NCBI GenBank assembly: GCA_015179025.1
Contig: WHUX01000625.1
Coordinates: 1 to 16,744, forward strand
Reading direction: 5' to 3'
From: Terfezia claveryi
Taxonomy: Eukaryota; Ascomycota; Pezizomycetes; Pezizales; Pezizaceae
DNA length: 16,744 nt
Shown: positions 1 through 9,095 of the stretch, piece after piece
How the letters are laid out: every line of letters begins with the position of its first letter
Position numbering within the stretch: the first letter of the stretch is position 1
Notes under the pieces: generated by a model
The model's input: only the letters and a program-made list of their open reading frames with translations
What the model was told of the DNA's origin: nothing
Database searches by the model: none
Program-made: the position numbers and the translations under genes

Positions 1-2580
1 CCAGCGGATTCTACGCCTCCGGTTTACCTACAACCACCTCCTCCAGCTCTCATTTTGTCTGCTGCAACTACAAGATTATGAAGCAAAGACAAAACTAAAA
101 CTAAATCTGAATCTCTAAGACCAGGAAGTGGACCTTTAGTTAATAATAAGAACACCCCACCTAAAGTAATGTCTGCTCCTCTAGCAAACCCTCCAGTTAT
201 CCCAGATAATAGTATAGCAGAAGCTTTGCTCTTTATGGTAGTTAATAACTCCGCCTTTAAGCAAATAGTTATCACCCTTCCTAAATACATTCCTACTAGT
301 GAAGACTCTATTAATGCAGCTAGATTCAGGGCTAAGTACGCACTTATACACTGGACTTTATATAAAGATGAAGGCTATTACTATCATCAGTCATTCCTCA
401 TGAATCAAAATAGGACTCCTCATAATAACCACTGCTCATACTGTAATGAATATGGTCATTATACCTATATTTACAATATATATCGAGCTGATTAGGATTA
501 CTTTCAAGCATTGGCTAAAGCAGCAGAAAGCTTGTCAACTACTCACTACCCTCCTCTAGCTTCACCTCTTCTCTCACCAACTTTACCTTTAGAAATGACA
601 TCAAAACCCTCTCTTAAGTCTACAGGATAGACTCGTTTTGAGAAAGGAAAAGATAAGGTAATTCGTGATTGAGAATTCTCATCAGATGAAGACCTAACTA
701 ATCTTGAAGATTCTATTTATCATTCTACTATTCCTGTTACTCCTCTAGCCCCTCGAGATAAATCTCTTTCTGTCTCTTTTTATGCTAGTAATACCATTTC
801 TATTTCTAGTGTCAGTCCTCAATTGCCTACATACTAGTTCATTGTTCCATATTATCTTCCTAAAGGACCATTTAAGATTAAGCATACTCTGGCATTCAAT
901 TCCTTTACCAAACTAGACCTAGATATGATTTCGGATCTTTATACTCTCCTCCCCTTTGGTGATAATATGCACTGGCAATAGTTATCTCATAATTCCTATA
1001 ACAATCTGGCAGAACAAGCGTTGGCATTAGGATAAAGTATAATAGATATCCCTAATATTATTCCTACTTATACTTAGTAGGAAGATCTCCTTACTAAGGG
1101 ATATAGTAAGGATCCTATGTTTTCGAAAATTATTTCATCTCCTCTTCGCAATAGTTATTGTACTCGCTATTGTATTCTCTACTATACCTACAATAATCAA
1201 GTCCGCCTCTGTATTCCCAATACTGAGCTATGTAACTCTCTTAACAAAAATACTCTCCTTAAGAAATTCTATACTTCTCTTGGCTATCCTGGATTTACAA
1301 AGATGTATCATGCACTCAGTGGCAATTTCTTTTGGCCTAAGATGGAAAAAAACATTCGGTTGTACTATCAAATATGCTCTACATGTCAAACTACAAAAAA
1401 CTCGACTCAAAAACTCTATGACCTCCTCTACCCTCTTCCTATTCCTAGCAAGCCATTTACACATCTCATTATAGACTTCCTCGCCCTCCCTCTTATTAAG
1501 CTTAGCCCCTCTAATATGATAGTGGATCATGTCTAGACAATAGTATGCAGACTCACTAAGTATACTATCATTATTCCTCTCCAAGCTGGGTACTATACAG
1601 CGAACATGTTAATCAATAACTATATAAATTATGTTTATCCTCACTTCAGATATCCAAAAGATATTGTTACAGACCAGGATGTACTCTTTACCTCTGGTAC
1701 TTGGAAATCATTCTGTCATGTCAATAATATTCATTAATTAATGTCCATCTCCTACCACCCAGAATCAAATAGGCAATCTGAGATTGCTAATAAAGCAATC
1801 TTAACCATTTTGTAAGCCAAACAACAAGAACATGGCGGCACTTGGATGCCAGCTATTCCTCTTGTCATGGAAGCCATCAACAATATTATAGATACCACTT
1901 GAGGCACTACTCCTCACACTCTTGTCTTTCAATTCTCTCCTACTTATTAAGATACTCTAGTTCACTCTAACATTCCTACACTAAGGCCAGATGGTTTAAT
2001 GCAAGCTTAATGGTCTGCTGTGCAAGAAAAGATAAACTCTAGTCTAGTTGAGATGACTAGACAAGCTAACAAAAAGAGAAGAGCTAGCCCTAAATATAAG
2101 ATTAGTAATCTCATCAAAATTTATCATTCTATATTCAACCAACAATCTCAGTACTCCAAGTTGGAGCCTATCTTCCTCGGTCCCTACAAGATCCTCGCTG
2201 TCTATCCAGACATCAACAACTATACCATCGAAACCTCTCTTGCTCCCTCTGGACATATCAAAGTCCATACTTCTCTCCTTACCCCATGGCTTAGTAATCT
2301 TAATAACATCCTTCCAGCAAGGGCCTTGCTAAACCCAGGTCCTGTTGAACGGGACGTTCTAGACCCAAGGTATAAGTTTGAATGAATTATCAAACATATT
2401 AGCAAGAAGAATAGTAGTACTTTGTACTTTATTAAGTAGTAAGGTTGGGAAAATGCAGATAATATTTAGGAACTAGCAGACAATATCTTAGCTGATACTA
2501 TGCAAAAGTATTGGGAAAACTTGTTATTTGCGGGTAAGCAGATCAAGAAGTGTAGGTACAGGTATGGGAACAAGCAATAA
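1..2580 (+). pseudogene. Pol fragment of element A: zinc knuckle, linker, integrase, chromodomain
   Basis: One reading frame (codons starting at 1, 4, 7...) runs from the window edge to a TAA at 2578. It is interrupted by 19 stops, starting at 79, 493, 628, 670, 835, 979, 1033, 1075, 1078, 1534, 1735, 1813, 1900, 1948, 2008, 2383, 2437, 2440 and 2467. No frame change is needed. Order: proline-rich start (1-200); one degenerate zinc knuckle CSYC-x4-H-x4-Y (433-474); S/T/P-rich and acidic linker (to about 1080); integrase zinc-binding domain (about 1200-1400) ending CSTCQ; integrase core with acidic residues in IIDFL, VTDQD and the SEIAN context; C-terminal integrase region (2020-2340); chromodomain. 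The two zinc-binding histidines of integrase appear as tyrosines (FYTS, GYPG), as expected from C-to-T change. It is non-functional. Because the RT is outside or absent, the upstream part cannot be placed with certainty. Confidence 0.85.
2371..2520 (+). pseudogene. Chromodomain of element A
   Basis: This is the C-terminal chromodomain of element A's integrase. It starts at YKFE, has a strand ending YFIK, a GWENADN segment in place of the usual KGW..ENTWE motif, and a final helix ending QKYWEN. In chromoviruses this module is thought to guide integration to particular chromatin. Four in-frame stops (2383, 2437, 2440, 2467) lie inside it. The one at 2437 is where the conserved aromatic-cage tryptophan of KW(K/Q)G is normally found, so TGG to TAG is the simplest explanation. 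Confidence 0.75.
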
Positions 2581-2670
2581 TTTCCTTTAGTTTTATTTAG
2601 GTTTAATATTTTCAATATTTTGTTCCTCCTATTAATTCTGTGGCCTATTTTCTAGTAAAGGATTTTTTTT

Positions 2671-2683
2671 AAGAGAGAAAGGA
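2671..2683 (+). other. Polypurine tract of element A
   Basis: The 13-base all-purine run AAGAGAGAAAGGA lies immediately before TGTAAGG, the expected start of an LTR. It is the likely plus-strand DNA primer site. The position just downstream of the Pol stop (2578) fits. Confidence 0.7.
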
Positions 2684-2972
2684 TGTAAGGAATACTTGTT
2701 TTCTCCTTACTATAAGTCTTATTTGAACATTGGAATCTCTTTGGCTATTTTTAGGATTTTCTTTTCAGATGTTTAGGATGCATTTACTTGTTTAGGTATT
2801 TCTCTTAGTTGGATTAGTATATAGATTACTCATGTATTAGTATTGTCTTTCTTTAGTACGTTATCTCTTTCCTTTATCTCTAACTCATTACTGATATGTC
2901 TTATGTGATTAGCGAGCTAACTACTTACCCCTGTTCTAGTTGTCTATCTTATTCGGTAACTAATATCATATC
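2684..2972 (+). repeat. 3' LTR of element A, left part (interrupted)
   Basis: This begins with TGTAAGG directly after the polypurine tract and runs 289 bp until the ATATC target site where element B inserted. The other part should continue at 12522. No second copy is in the window, so the length and right end are unknown. The sequence is T-rich with no coding signal. Confidence 0.6.
2968..2972. other. Target site duplication of element B, left copy (ATATC)
   Basis: ATATC directly abuts the left LTR end (TATAAAG...). The identical ATATC abuts the right LTR end at 12517-12521. Five base pairs is the usual length for Ty3/Gypsy integrases. This fixes both element boundaries. Confidence 0.9.
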
Positions 2973-3630
2973 TATAAAGTGTTGTAAGGGGGACTGGAAG
3001 ATCAGATTAGATAAGATAAGGGTCTTATCTAATCAGATAATCTCAGGCTAGTAATGTATACTACAATGTAGATTACTAATAGTGTATTATTAATCCTCAC
3101 TATAAAAGTTATTACCAGTAGCATAAGATTACTGTAATAGGTAAAGTAGTATTGGAGTACCAAAGGCACTTAGAAGATTAACCAGTGGAACTTCTATATT
3201 GATTGTACTCTAACTATGTTCTGAGTTCCTTATCTCTATTCAACTAAAGGGAAATTCAGGGGACTATATGTGTTTCTAATGGGGTAGTACTGGGGCAGTG
3301 CTGAGGCAGTGCACCATCATCTGACCCTTACATGATTTGAAATCAATATCATAGAAACTTCTAGATAGTACTTCCAAATACTATCTAGTACAAAATAGGT
3401 TAAGTCTTAACTTTGACTTATACATGTGAAAGCATGTGATAACATATGAAAGCATGTGATAACATGTGAAAGCATGTGATAACATGTGAAAGCATATGAA
3501 CTATTAGCAAGGCAGACAGCATACAGAATGTTGTATGTTTTGAGATGCTTGCTGAGTAATAAAATACATAAGAAATATATTTGTGAGGGAAAGAGTTAGT
3601 CATAAGGTATGAGTAAGCCACTTCCTTACA
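2973..3630 (-). repeat. 3' LTR of element B (658 bp)
   Basis: This aligns along its whole length with 11896-12516. On the plus strand it starts TATAAAG (a G-to-A change from TGTAAAG of the other copy) and ends CCTTACA. Next to it inside the element is a purine-rich tract. It carries four tandem 20-bp units against three in the other LTR, which, with about ten short indels, explains the size difference. Confidence 0.9.
3421..3500. repeat. Tandem 20-bp repeat, four units, in the 3' LTR of B
   Basis: Four consecutive 20-bp units of consensus AACATGTGAAAGCATGTGAT occupy exactly 80 bp. Each unit contains two ATGTG half-motifs. The other LTR has three units at 12328-12386. As LTRs carry the element's promoter, the array could be a transcription-factor binding block, but that is inference. 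Confidence 0.9.
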
Positions 3631-3645
3631 TGCCTCCCTGTTTAG
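3631..3645 (-). other. Polypurine tract of element B
   Basis: On the element strand CAGGGAGGCA sits directly before the 3' LTR start TGTAAGG. It is short and imperfect (one C, one T-rich flank) but correctly placed about 50 bp after the Pol stop at 3694. Confidence 0.65.
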
Positions 3646-3693
3646 ATAAAAACTCCATCTTAGGAAATAAACAGGGGAGATGGGTTATATACA

Positions 3694-4740
3694 TTAGTAG
3701 TTAAAATTCAACCCATAATACCTATTGTTCCTATCCATATAGGTACTACTACCTTCTGCTCCTGTATTATACCTGATATTATTATACCCTTCCTTGAAAT
3801 CCTTATTAACAGTAATGTCATCAAAATACTGACTAATTACCCTTTGTGGTTGTCTTTCTTTAAAGAAATGTCTAAGCATCAATTGGGGTAAGTCTATCTC
3901 TTTACCTTTACCTTTGTCAATCTTGACTGCATTAGATGAAACAGGGGTAGCAAGGACTTTCTTTCTTTTATTATCAATCATTTCCAAGGTTTCTTTCCTT
4001 GTCTTATTTTTGCCAAGCTTATTCTCACCAACCTTTCTCTTTTTGTAAGTTGCTTGCTTACTACCAGTCAACCAGAATTGTTTTTTCAATGACTCATTAA
4101 TACTATCAGCATATACCCACTCATCAAACTTATGAGGCCATCCCTTCCATTTCACCTTATACTGTAGCTTCCCTGTTCTAGGTTGTGACCTAAATTCCAA
4201 AACTCTTTCTACCTCATACCTGTCTTCCTTAACTGGTCCTGGTTGTTCCAGAGTTCTGGAGGGGAACAGTTGTATTGGATTAGGGAAGAAGGGTTTGAGA
4301 AGTGAGGTGTGGAAGGAATTGTTGATATTATTGAGGTCAGGGAAGTCAGTGAAGTCAAGTTTAGCATTTTGACTCCATAGTGAATATTTGGTAATGGTGA
4401 AGGGGCCTATCCATTTTAGGAATAGTTTAGAGGAGTGGTACCTTGCTGGGAGGTTTTTTGTTGATAGCATCACCTGATTATTGACTTGGTAATCAGGGGA
4501 GGCTTTTCTGTATTTGTTGGCTTGCTGAATTTGGTCTCTTTTTGCTTTGGTAAGGTTTTCAGCAACCTGGTAAAATCTGGTTGTAGGGTTTGAACAGGTA
4601 GGAATTGGGTGAGGTAGGATAGGTGGTGACAAATTAGGCTGGTATCCTAGCTTGGTAGTAAAGGGAGAAAGTCCTCTTGTAGTACTAACTCTTGCATTCA
4701 CCTCTGTTTGAACAGAAGGTGTAGCTTGTACCCAATTCAT
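3694..4740 (-). pseudogene. Integrase C-terminal region, chromodomain and long basic tail (element B)
   Basis: An uninterrupted stretch of 348 codons. Residues about 1-75 end the integrase core region (SPFTTKLGYQP). Residues 80-165 form the GPY-like module (LKWIGPFTI, then SFHTSLLKPF, and EQPGPV). The chromodomain follows at about 4080-4240, with YEVERVLEF, LQYKVKWKGW and a DEWVYADS segment; the aromatic positions look intact (Y, W, W). Then comes a tail of about 150 residues, basic and lysine-rich (KKRKVGENKLGKNK, KGKGKE), ending with a Tyr/Asn-rich stretch at a TAA 3694-3696. Chromovirus integrases often stop soon after the chromodomain, so the tail is unusual. Its KKRK patch could act as a nuclear localisation signal (inference). 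Confidence 0.88.
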
Positions 4741-5700
4741 TCTCTGTTCTAGCTTCTTGGCTGCAAACGTAGGAATAATTGTCCTATTCTTTCTTTCACT
4801 TGTCCCATCAGTCTAGGGGTGATATGTGGAAGATGCTTTATGCATAATTCCATTCTTTTATATCCAATCTTAAAAAACAGTGGACATAAACAAGGGGTCT
4901 TGGTCAGAAACAATTTTATAAGGAAAACCCACATTAGGCTTAATGAATCTTTCAAAGATATCAATAACCCCTAATGTGTCAATATTGCCTGCAACAGGTA
5001 ACAAGAATGTGAAATCAGAATGCCTGTCAGTCATGACTAATAACTTATGAAATAACAACATGTGAGGCTTATCATCTTTAGGAGTTCTGTAACCAAGAGT
5101 AAATTCAGTACATGAAATCATAACAGGTTCCATACTAAGAAAATCCATAGCCATACTACCCCATGGCCTAGTAGGTACATTCAGAGCAGTAAGAAATCTA
5201 GGGGGTTTCTGTTTGGATCCTTTGGTGATTTGGCAGGTCTCACAACTCCTCACAAATTGTTCAACCTGTTTATAAAAATCCTGAAAGATGTACTTATTAG
5301 TAAGCTCTTCTGCTGTTTTTGCAAGACCTCCATGTCTAGTGGTGACATGTGCTTGTTGGATAAAGGCTTCAGAGGCAGGGTTACCTTTAACTTGTAGTCC
5401 CTTAGGAATAACCATTCTCCAAGCAAAATTCTTCAAGAGGTATATAAACCCATCCTGTACCTTTACCGTAGGTACCTGCTCTTCTTTCTTGACTCTTAAG
5501 TACAGTGGTCCAAATACTGTATCTTTTTCCAACTCTTCTCTATAATACCATTCTAACTCATGATCTACTATCCACTCAGCAATTACCAAATCTGGTTCCA
5601 TGCTCTTTTCTTTCTCATCCTGGACTCCTAGTGCCTTTTTCAGGTAGTCACTGTTGTAGAAGGGCTTATTGAGGGCCTTCAGGTTGTTTTTTCTAGTATC
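4741..5700 (-). pseudogene. Integrase of element B
   Basis: DDE integrase inserting the cDNA. After an acidic spacer, the N-terminal zinc-binding domain shows HVTTRH (two His four apart) and CETCQ (CX2C), roughly 5220-5360. The catalytic core shows the first Asp in MAMDFLS, the second in IVSDQDPLF, and the Glu in the TSERKNRT motif near 4800. Three stops cluster just before that Glu (4870-4872, 4858-4860, 4813-4815); the last replaces the Q of HPQTDG. The core otherwise keeps all catalytic residues. Its 5-bp target duplication is seen at this very insertion. The C-terminal part continues without break into the next open stretch. Confidence 0.9.
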
Positions 5701-6087
5701 ACAGGAGCTGACAAAGTTTTTGTTCTGGTTATGGTAGCCAAGACAATACTTGCATCTTGGTATCTCTTTTCCTCCTATGGTAGTGACTTTTGGAAGATTT
5801 GGGCATAAGTGGGACCAGTGACCATCTTGGTTGCATATGATGCATTTCCTAATAGTTTTTGCTGGCAGTGGGTATTGCAGTGGGTAGAGTTTGTTGTTAA
5901 GGGAGCATTTGTTGCTGAGGTGAGTGGTCTCCATGCATTTGGTGCATCTAGGAAGAGGAAATTTACCACCTTTGGGGCAATCCTCCTTAAAGTGTCCCAT
6001 TGCCCAACATTTTTCACAAAAATTAATAGCAGGATCTTTGTTATTGCATTGAGAGGTTTTGTGGCCCACTTTACCACATTGAGAACA
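5701..6087 (-). pseudogene. Array of five zinc-knuckle motifs within Pol (element B)
   Basis: Four consecutive CX2CX4HX4C knuckles are visible: CSQC..GH..C (6046-6087), CEKC..GH..C (5977-6018), CTKC..TH..C (5905-5946) and CIIC..GH..C (5803-5844). A variant fifth, CKYCLGYH then a Cys ten residues on, is at 5701-5754. Such knuckles bind single-stranded nucleic acid and normally occur once or twice at the Gag C-terminus. Here they lie between RNase H and integrase. A TAG (6091-6093) just precedes the first, but every zinc ligand of knuckles 1-4 is intact. Possible roles are RNA packaging or assisting cDNA integration; the sequence alone cannot decide. Confidence 0.85.
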
Positions 6088-6093
6088 AAACTA

Positions 6094-7059
6094 TTGTTCA
6101 GTTTTGTTGGAGGATGATAGGAGGATTGGATCCTCAGGGAAGATGTCCGGAAGGGTGCTAACAGAGGATACAGGTGAGGCTCCTGGAGGAGGAGGAGGCT
6201 AGAAGTGCACCTTCTTGTTGTCTGCCTCATCCTTACACTTAGGTGAGACAGCCCTTCTCTTCAAGGTACCTTCAAGAGTAGGGTTCCACTCCTGAAGGTT
6301 TCCCACAACCACAGAACCCCTGTCAGCCCTTTTCAAGGACTATTCCATCTGTTCTGTAGTCATGGGTTCCCTGGCTCTTTCCCATTCCTCAGGTTCATCT
6401 AAGTCAGAGGACTCATCCACAAGGGTCCATTCCTGTGGGTCCTCTGCCTCAAGGGCAGCAAGGGTAGAGGGAGAGGAGGTACTAAGTTCTTTATTAATAA
6501 CTACTTGAAACTTGGGTTTTCTTGTAACTAACCTTCCTCTCTCTTCATCCTCTTGTTGTTGCTGTTGAGCCTGGGCCCTGGTAGTGGTGGCAGCAGTTTG
6601 TACTGCTGCTGGCTCCTGCTGGAGCTGTCTGAGCCTGAAATTTCTTTGTGGATTGTTAGATTCATCAGGTTCAGGGTCATCTTCAACTGTTGATTAGTAC
6701 CTTTCAGCCTCAAAGATTGCATTAAGGCCTTGTCTGTTATGCCAGACAGGCCTGGTGCCATCAACCTCCTATACCTGTCTTGGCGAGAGGTTGGTAGTGG
6801 TGATTTGGAGAGGAGGGAGTCTCCTTCTCCTGTTGATGGTATTGGGAGAATTTCTCCCAAGGATTGGTAGAGTCACTGGTCTCTCAGTAGCTCCCCTAAT
6901 CCTGAGCTGTTGGTTTAGGGATGCAGGCATGGTTGGTGATGGAGAATGTAGAGGGGGAGGAGTTTTTCTGAAAGTTTGTATGGGAATAGAGAGGTGGTTC
7001 CTTACTACTGGATGTTGTAGTAAAGAAGCTATGTGGTAAGAAGACTGTCCAGTAGAGGG
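6094..7059 (-). pseudogene. Low-complexity linker of Pol between RNase H and the zinc knuckles (element B)
   Basis: About 320 codons remain in the Pol frame. They begin Pro/Ser-rich with a basic NRRRRLPP patch, pass through a Gln-rich stretch (QAQQQQEDEE), then acidic segments (DESSDLDEPEEWE), and end with a run of five prolines (PPPPP). There is no recognisable fold. Stops lie at 6769-6771, 6694-6696, 6340-6342 and 6199-6201. Composition resembles disordered Gag linkers. Other-frame open stretches overlap it (for example 6528-6860) but only this frame joins RNase H to integrase. Confidence 0.65.
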
Positions 7060-7573
7060 GATTCCAGAGGGACTATATACTCCTCTGGACAGTACATCTG
7101 CTATGTGGTTGTTCTTGCCCTGAATGTATTCCAGGGTTAGGTCAAACTGACTCATAGTCTCTTGCCACCTTCTCTTCATCTAACTTTCAGGGATACTATC
7201 TATAAATGTGACTAAGGGTTTGTAATCTGTTTGGATGATCACTTTGTGACCCTGTAGTTCAGGCCTGAAATACCTCAGTGAGTCAACAATTGCTAATAAT
7301 TCCTTATCAGTTGTTGTGTAATTCATTTGTCCATCATTTAATTTCCTAGAGTGAAACTCTGCTGGCCTGATAACACCATTCTCCATTTGGCCAATCCATC
7401 CTGAAATCCCTATATTACTAGCATCAGTAATTAAATAGATTGGAAGGCCTAAGTCATGATTAATTGGTTTGAGCACTTTATTGCTTATTATTAGCTCCTT
7501 AATCTTTTTAAATGACTTATTATACAAAGGAGTCCACATGTGCTTCTTTGTTGATCCTTGCAATTCTGATAGT
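7060..7573 (-). pseudogene. RNase H domain of element B
   Basis: This degrades the RNA strand of the RNA-DNA hybrid during reverse transcription. Typical Gypsy motifs appear in order: a HMWTP entry motif, IYLITDAS (first Asp), a KELLAIV motif with the catalytic Glu, IIQTDYKPLV (Asp), and the terminal NHIADVLSRG (final Asp). One stop (7180-7182, TAG) falls between the last two in a weakly conserved position. It continues directly from RT in the same frame and ends in a very long linker, not straight into integrase as in most Ty3/Gypsy Pol proteins. Confidence 0.88.
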
Positions 7574-8330
7574 GGTTTGGCTATAGCTCTCAATTCTGGA
7601 CAAAACCTTTTCAAGTAATTAACCATCCCTAGAAACTTTTGCAATTTCTTTTTTGAATCAGGGATTGGGTAATTTGCTATTGAGTTAATTTTTTCTGGAT
7701 CCATTTCTAACCCTTGTTTGGTAACAATGAATCCTAGTACTTTTAGCCTTGGAGCAAGGATTTGGTATTTCTTTTTATTGAAGAAAAACTTTTCCTTAGC
7801 CAATATCCTGCAGATCCCTCTCAACACTTCTTTATGTTCCTCCAGGGTATCTGTGCCAATCAGAATGTCATCTAAATAAACCATGACAGTCTTTCCAATA
7901 TAGTCTCTTAATAACCAGTTCATAGCCCTTATCATGGTTGTAGGTGCATTGCAATAACCTTGCTGTATGACCAATGAGTCAAATTTACCTAGGTGATTTG
8001 TAAAGGTACTATGTTTTACTGATTCATGTGCATGCCTAATATTGTGATAGCTATCTGCCAGATCAGCTGCTGAGATATATTCTTTGCTAGCTATCTAGTC
8101 TAATATTACTTTAATATTGGGCATGGGTGTTTTATCCTTTTGTACTAGCTTATTTCTAGGTACACAGTGCAATAAGAATCTGGCCTGTTGTTTGCTATTC
8201 TTATCTAAATCCCTTTTAGGCTGTGTAAACATAAGGATATTGTTGAGTGAGCTAGATGGTACTATCCTTCCAGATTCTAGCTCTGTCCTCATTTTCTCAG
8301 TCACTTGATACAGAAACCTTGTATAGTTTG
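7574..8330 (-). pseudogene. Reverse transcriptase domain of element B
   Basis: The RNA-dependent DNA polymerase copies element RNA in virus-like particles. In order: an LESGRIVPSSS segment matching the Gypsy finger motif, an AADLADSYHNIR motif with the first catalytic Asp, GYCNAPTTM (Gypsy GL.NAP.TF), and the catalytic YLDD box in VMVYLDDILIG. These are followed by the thumb/connection motifs LGFIVTKQG and FLGMVNYLKRF, just before RNase H. All three catalytic aspartates seem present. One stop at 8095-8097 lies where other Gypsy RTs have a non-conserved residue, probably Trp, just before the first catalytic Asp. The N-terminal edge joins the protease frame through a frame change near 8305-8330. 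Confidence 0.9.
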
Positions 8331-9095
8331 TATTGTATACAGGTTCCCAGTTGCACTATCAGGAACTATAATTTTATGTTGCATGATGTCATAAGGTTCT
8401 CTGATTGGTGGTAATGCAGTTGGCTTTTCTTCTGGTAATAATTCAGGGAATTCTTCAAATATATTAAACTCCACTTCTTCTAGATTAACTGCATTTGTAA
8501 TGACTGGAGAGCTTCCATTATCTTCTAGCTCTGACCAATCTGATAAGTCAAACCACTCTTGTAACCACTCCTGGTCTTCCTTTAGGTCTTCTGATAGATC
8601 ATCCTGTATCCAGGGTATTACTGTTGTTGGTTTTGGGTGGTGTATTAATCTACCTCCAACTTCAGTAATAATAGCCATTGGATCATCTCTTTTGAACCAA
8701 TCTTCTTCTGTCCTGCCTATATTCATAGCTACAGTGGTGACTCTTCCAAGTGTATCCTTGGTTTTGAGCATATTAATATCAATTCTTGTCTTACCTGTAG
8801 GTTGTATAGTAATTGCATTATCTTTGACATTCATAATTGCTTTATAATCCCTTAGAGCAGGTTCACCAAATATAACATCCCAGTCCTTTAGGTTAGCCAC
8901 ATAGAATGTCCTAGTTTCTTGGTATCCTTGCAGATTTACTGTGACTGTTGCTGTATTTGACATTTGAGATCTGCTGCCTTTAATTGCAGTTTCTAGAGGT
9001 TTCTTGCTGATCTCTTTCAAGGGTATATTAAACAGTTGGCAATAATTTGCTGATATAAAGTCTCCACCTTATGTACATGGATCAAATAGTGTATA
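8301..9095 (-). pseudogene. Aspartic protease and spacer of element B
   Basis: Retropepsin that cleaves the Gag-Pol polyprotein. The active-site loop reads LFDPCT (DPG/DSG-type, with Cys where Gly is usual), then a TAA at 9069-9071, then GGDFISANYC, a pattern seen in Gypsy proteases with DPG-type active sites. Downstream, FYVANLKDWDVIFGEPAL matches the second conserved hydrophobic block (ILG/IFG). An acidic spacer follows (SEDLKEDQEWLQEWF) and then LPPIREPYDIMQHKI, the standard lead-in to RT. This frame is the gag frame and ends at TGA 8301-8303, overlapping the RT frame. The stop and the Gly-to-Cys change would abolish activity. Confidence 0.82.

Larger units (their letters stand above)
1..2972 (+). 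mobile_element. Element A: decayed Ty3/Gypsy chromovirus, 3' part
   Basis: This is the 3' part of a Gypsy-type LTR retrotransposon. It enters from the left edge and runs through integrase, chromodomain and PPT into its 3' LTR. The order integrase then chromodomain at the C-terminus of Pol is diagnostic of chromoviruses. No protease, RT or RNase H is visible; they are either left of the window or deleted. The LTR is cut at 2972 by element B, whose right target duplication ends at 12521, so A should resume at 12522. Decay is almost entirely by nonsense and missense transitions, with no frameshift in about 2.6 kb. Confidence 0.85.
3694..8330 (-). pseudogene. ORF2 (Pol) of element B: RT, RNase H, linker, zinc knuckles, integrase, chromodomain
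   Basis: One minus-strand frame (first codon bases at multiples of 3) runs from about 8330 to a terminal TAA at 3694-3696, about 1540 codons, without any frameshift. Ten internal stops break it: 8095-8097, 7180-7182, 6769-6771, 6694-6696, 6340-6342, 6199-6201, 6091-6093, 4870-4872, 4858-4860 and 4813-4815. Several sit where conserved Gln or Trp is expected; the last is within HP-x-TDG, normally HPQTDG. That pattern points to transitions, not relaxed indel decay. The upstream gag-protease region is in another frame, changing at about 8305-8330. Individual domains are listed separately. Confidence 0.88.

Noticed and set aside
1..2580. Reassigned stop codons (TAA/TAG read as Gln) as an explanation for the open frame with many stops.
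   Set aside because: Stops fall at positions where the family has Gln (HPQTDG in element B) but also Trp (chromodomain KW, Copia W), and TGA is used as well. No single reassignment explains this; transitions do.
3421..3500. CRISPR-like regular repeat.
   Set aside because: The 20-bp units are directly contiguous without spacers and lie within an LTR, with a matching array in the partner LTR.
5775..6230. A 151-codon minus-strand open frame.
   Set aside because: It is an out-of-frame reading of the zinc-knuckle and linker region; the knuckles are in the neighbouring frame, which continues into integrase.
6528..6860. A 110-codon Gln/Ser-rich minus-strand open frame.
   Set aside because: It overlaps the Pol linker in another frame; only the Pol frame connects RNase H with the knuckles and integrase.
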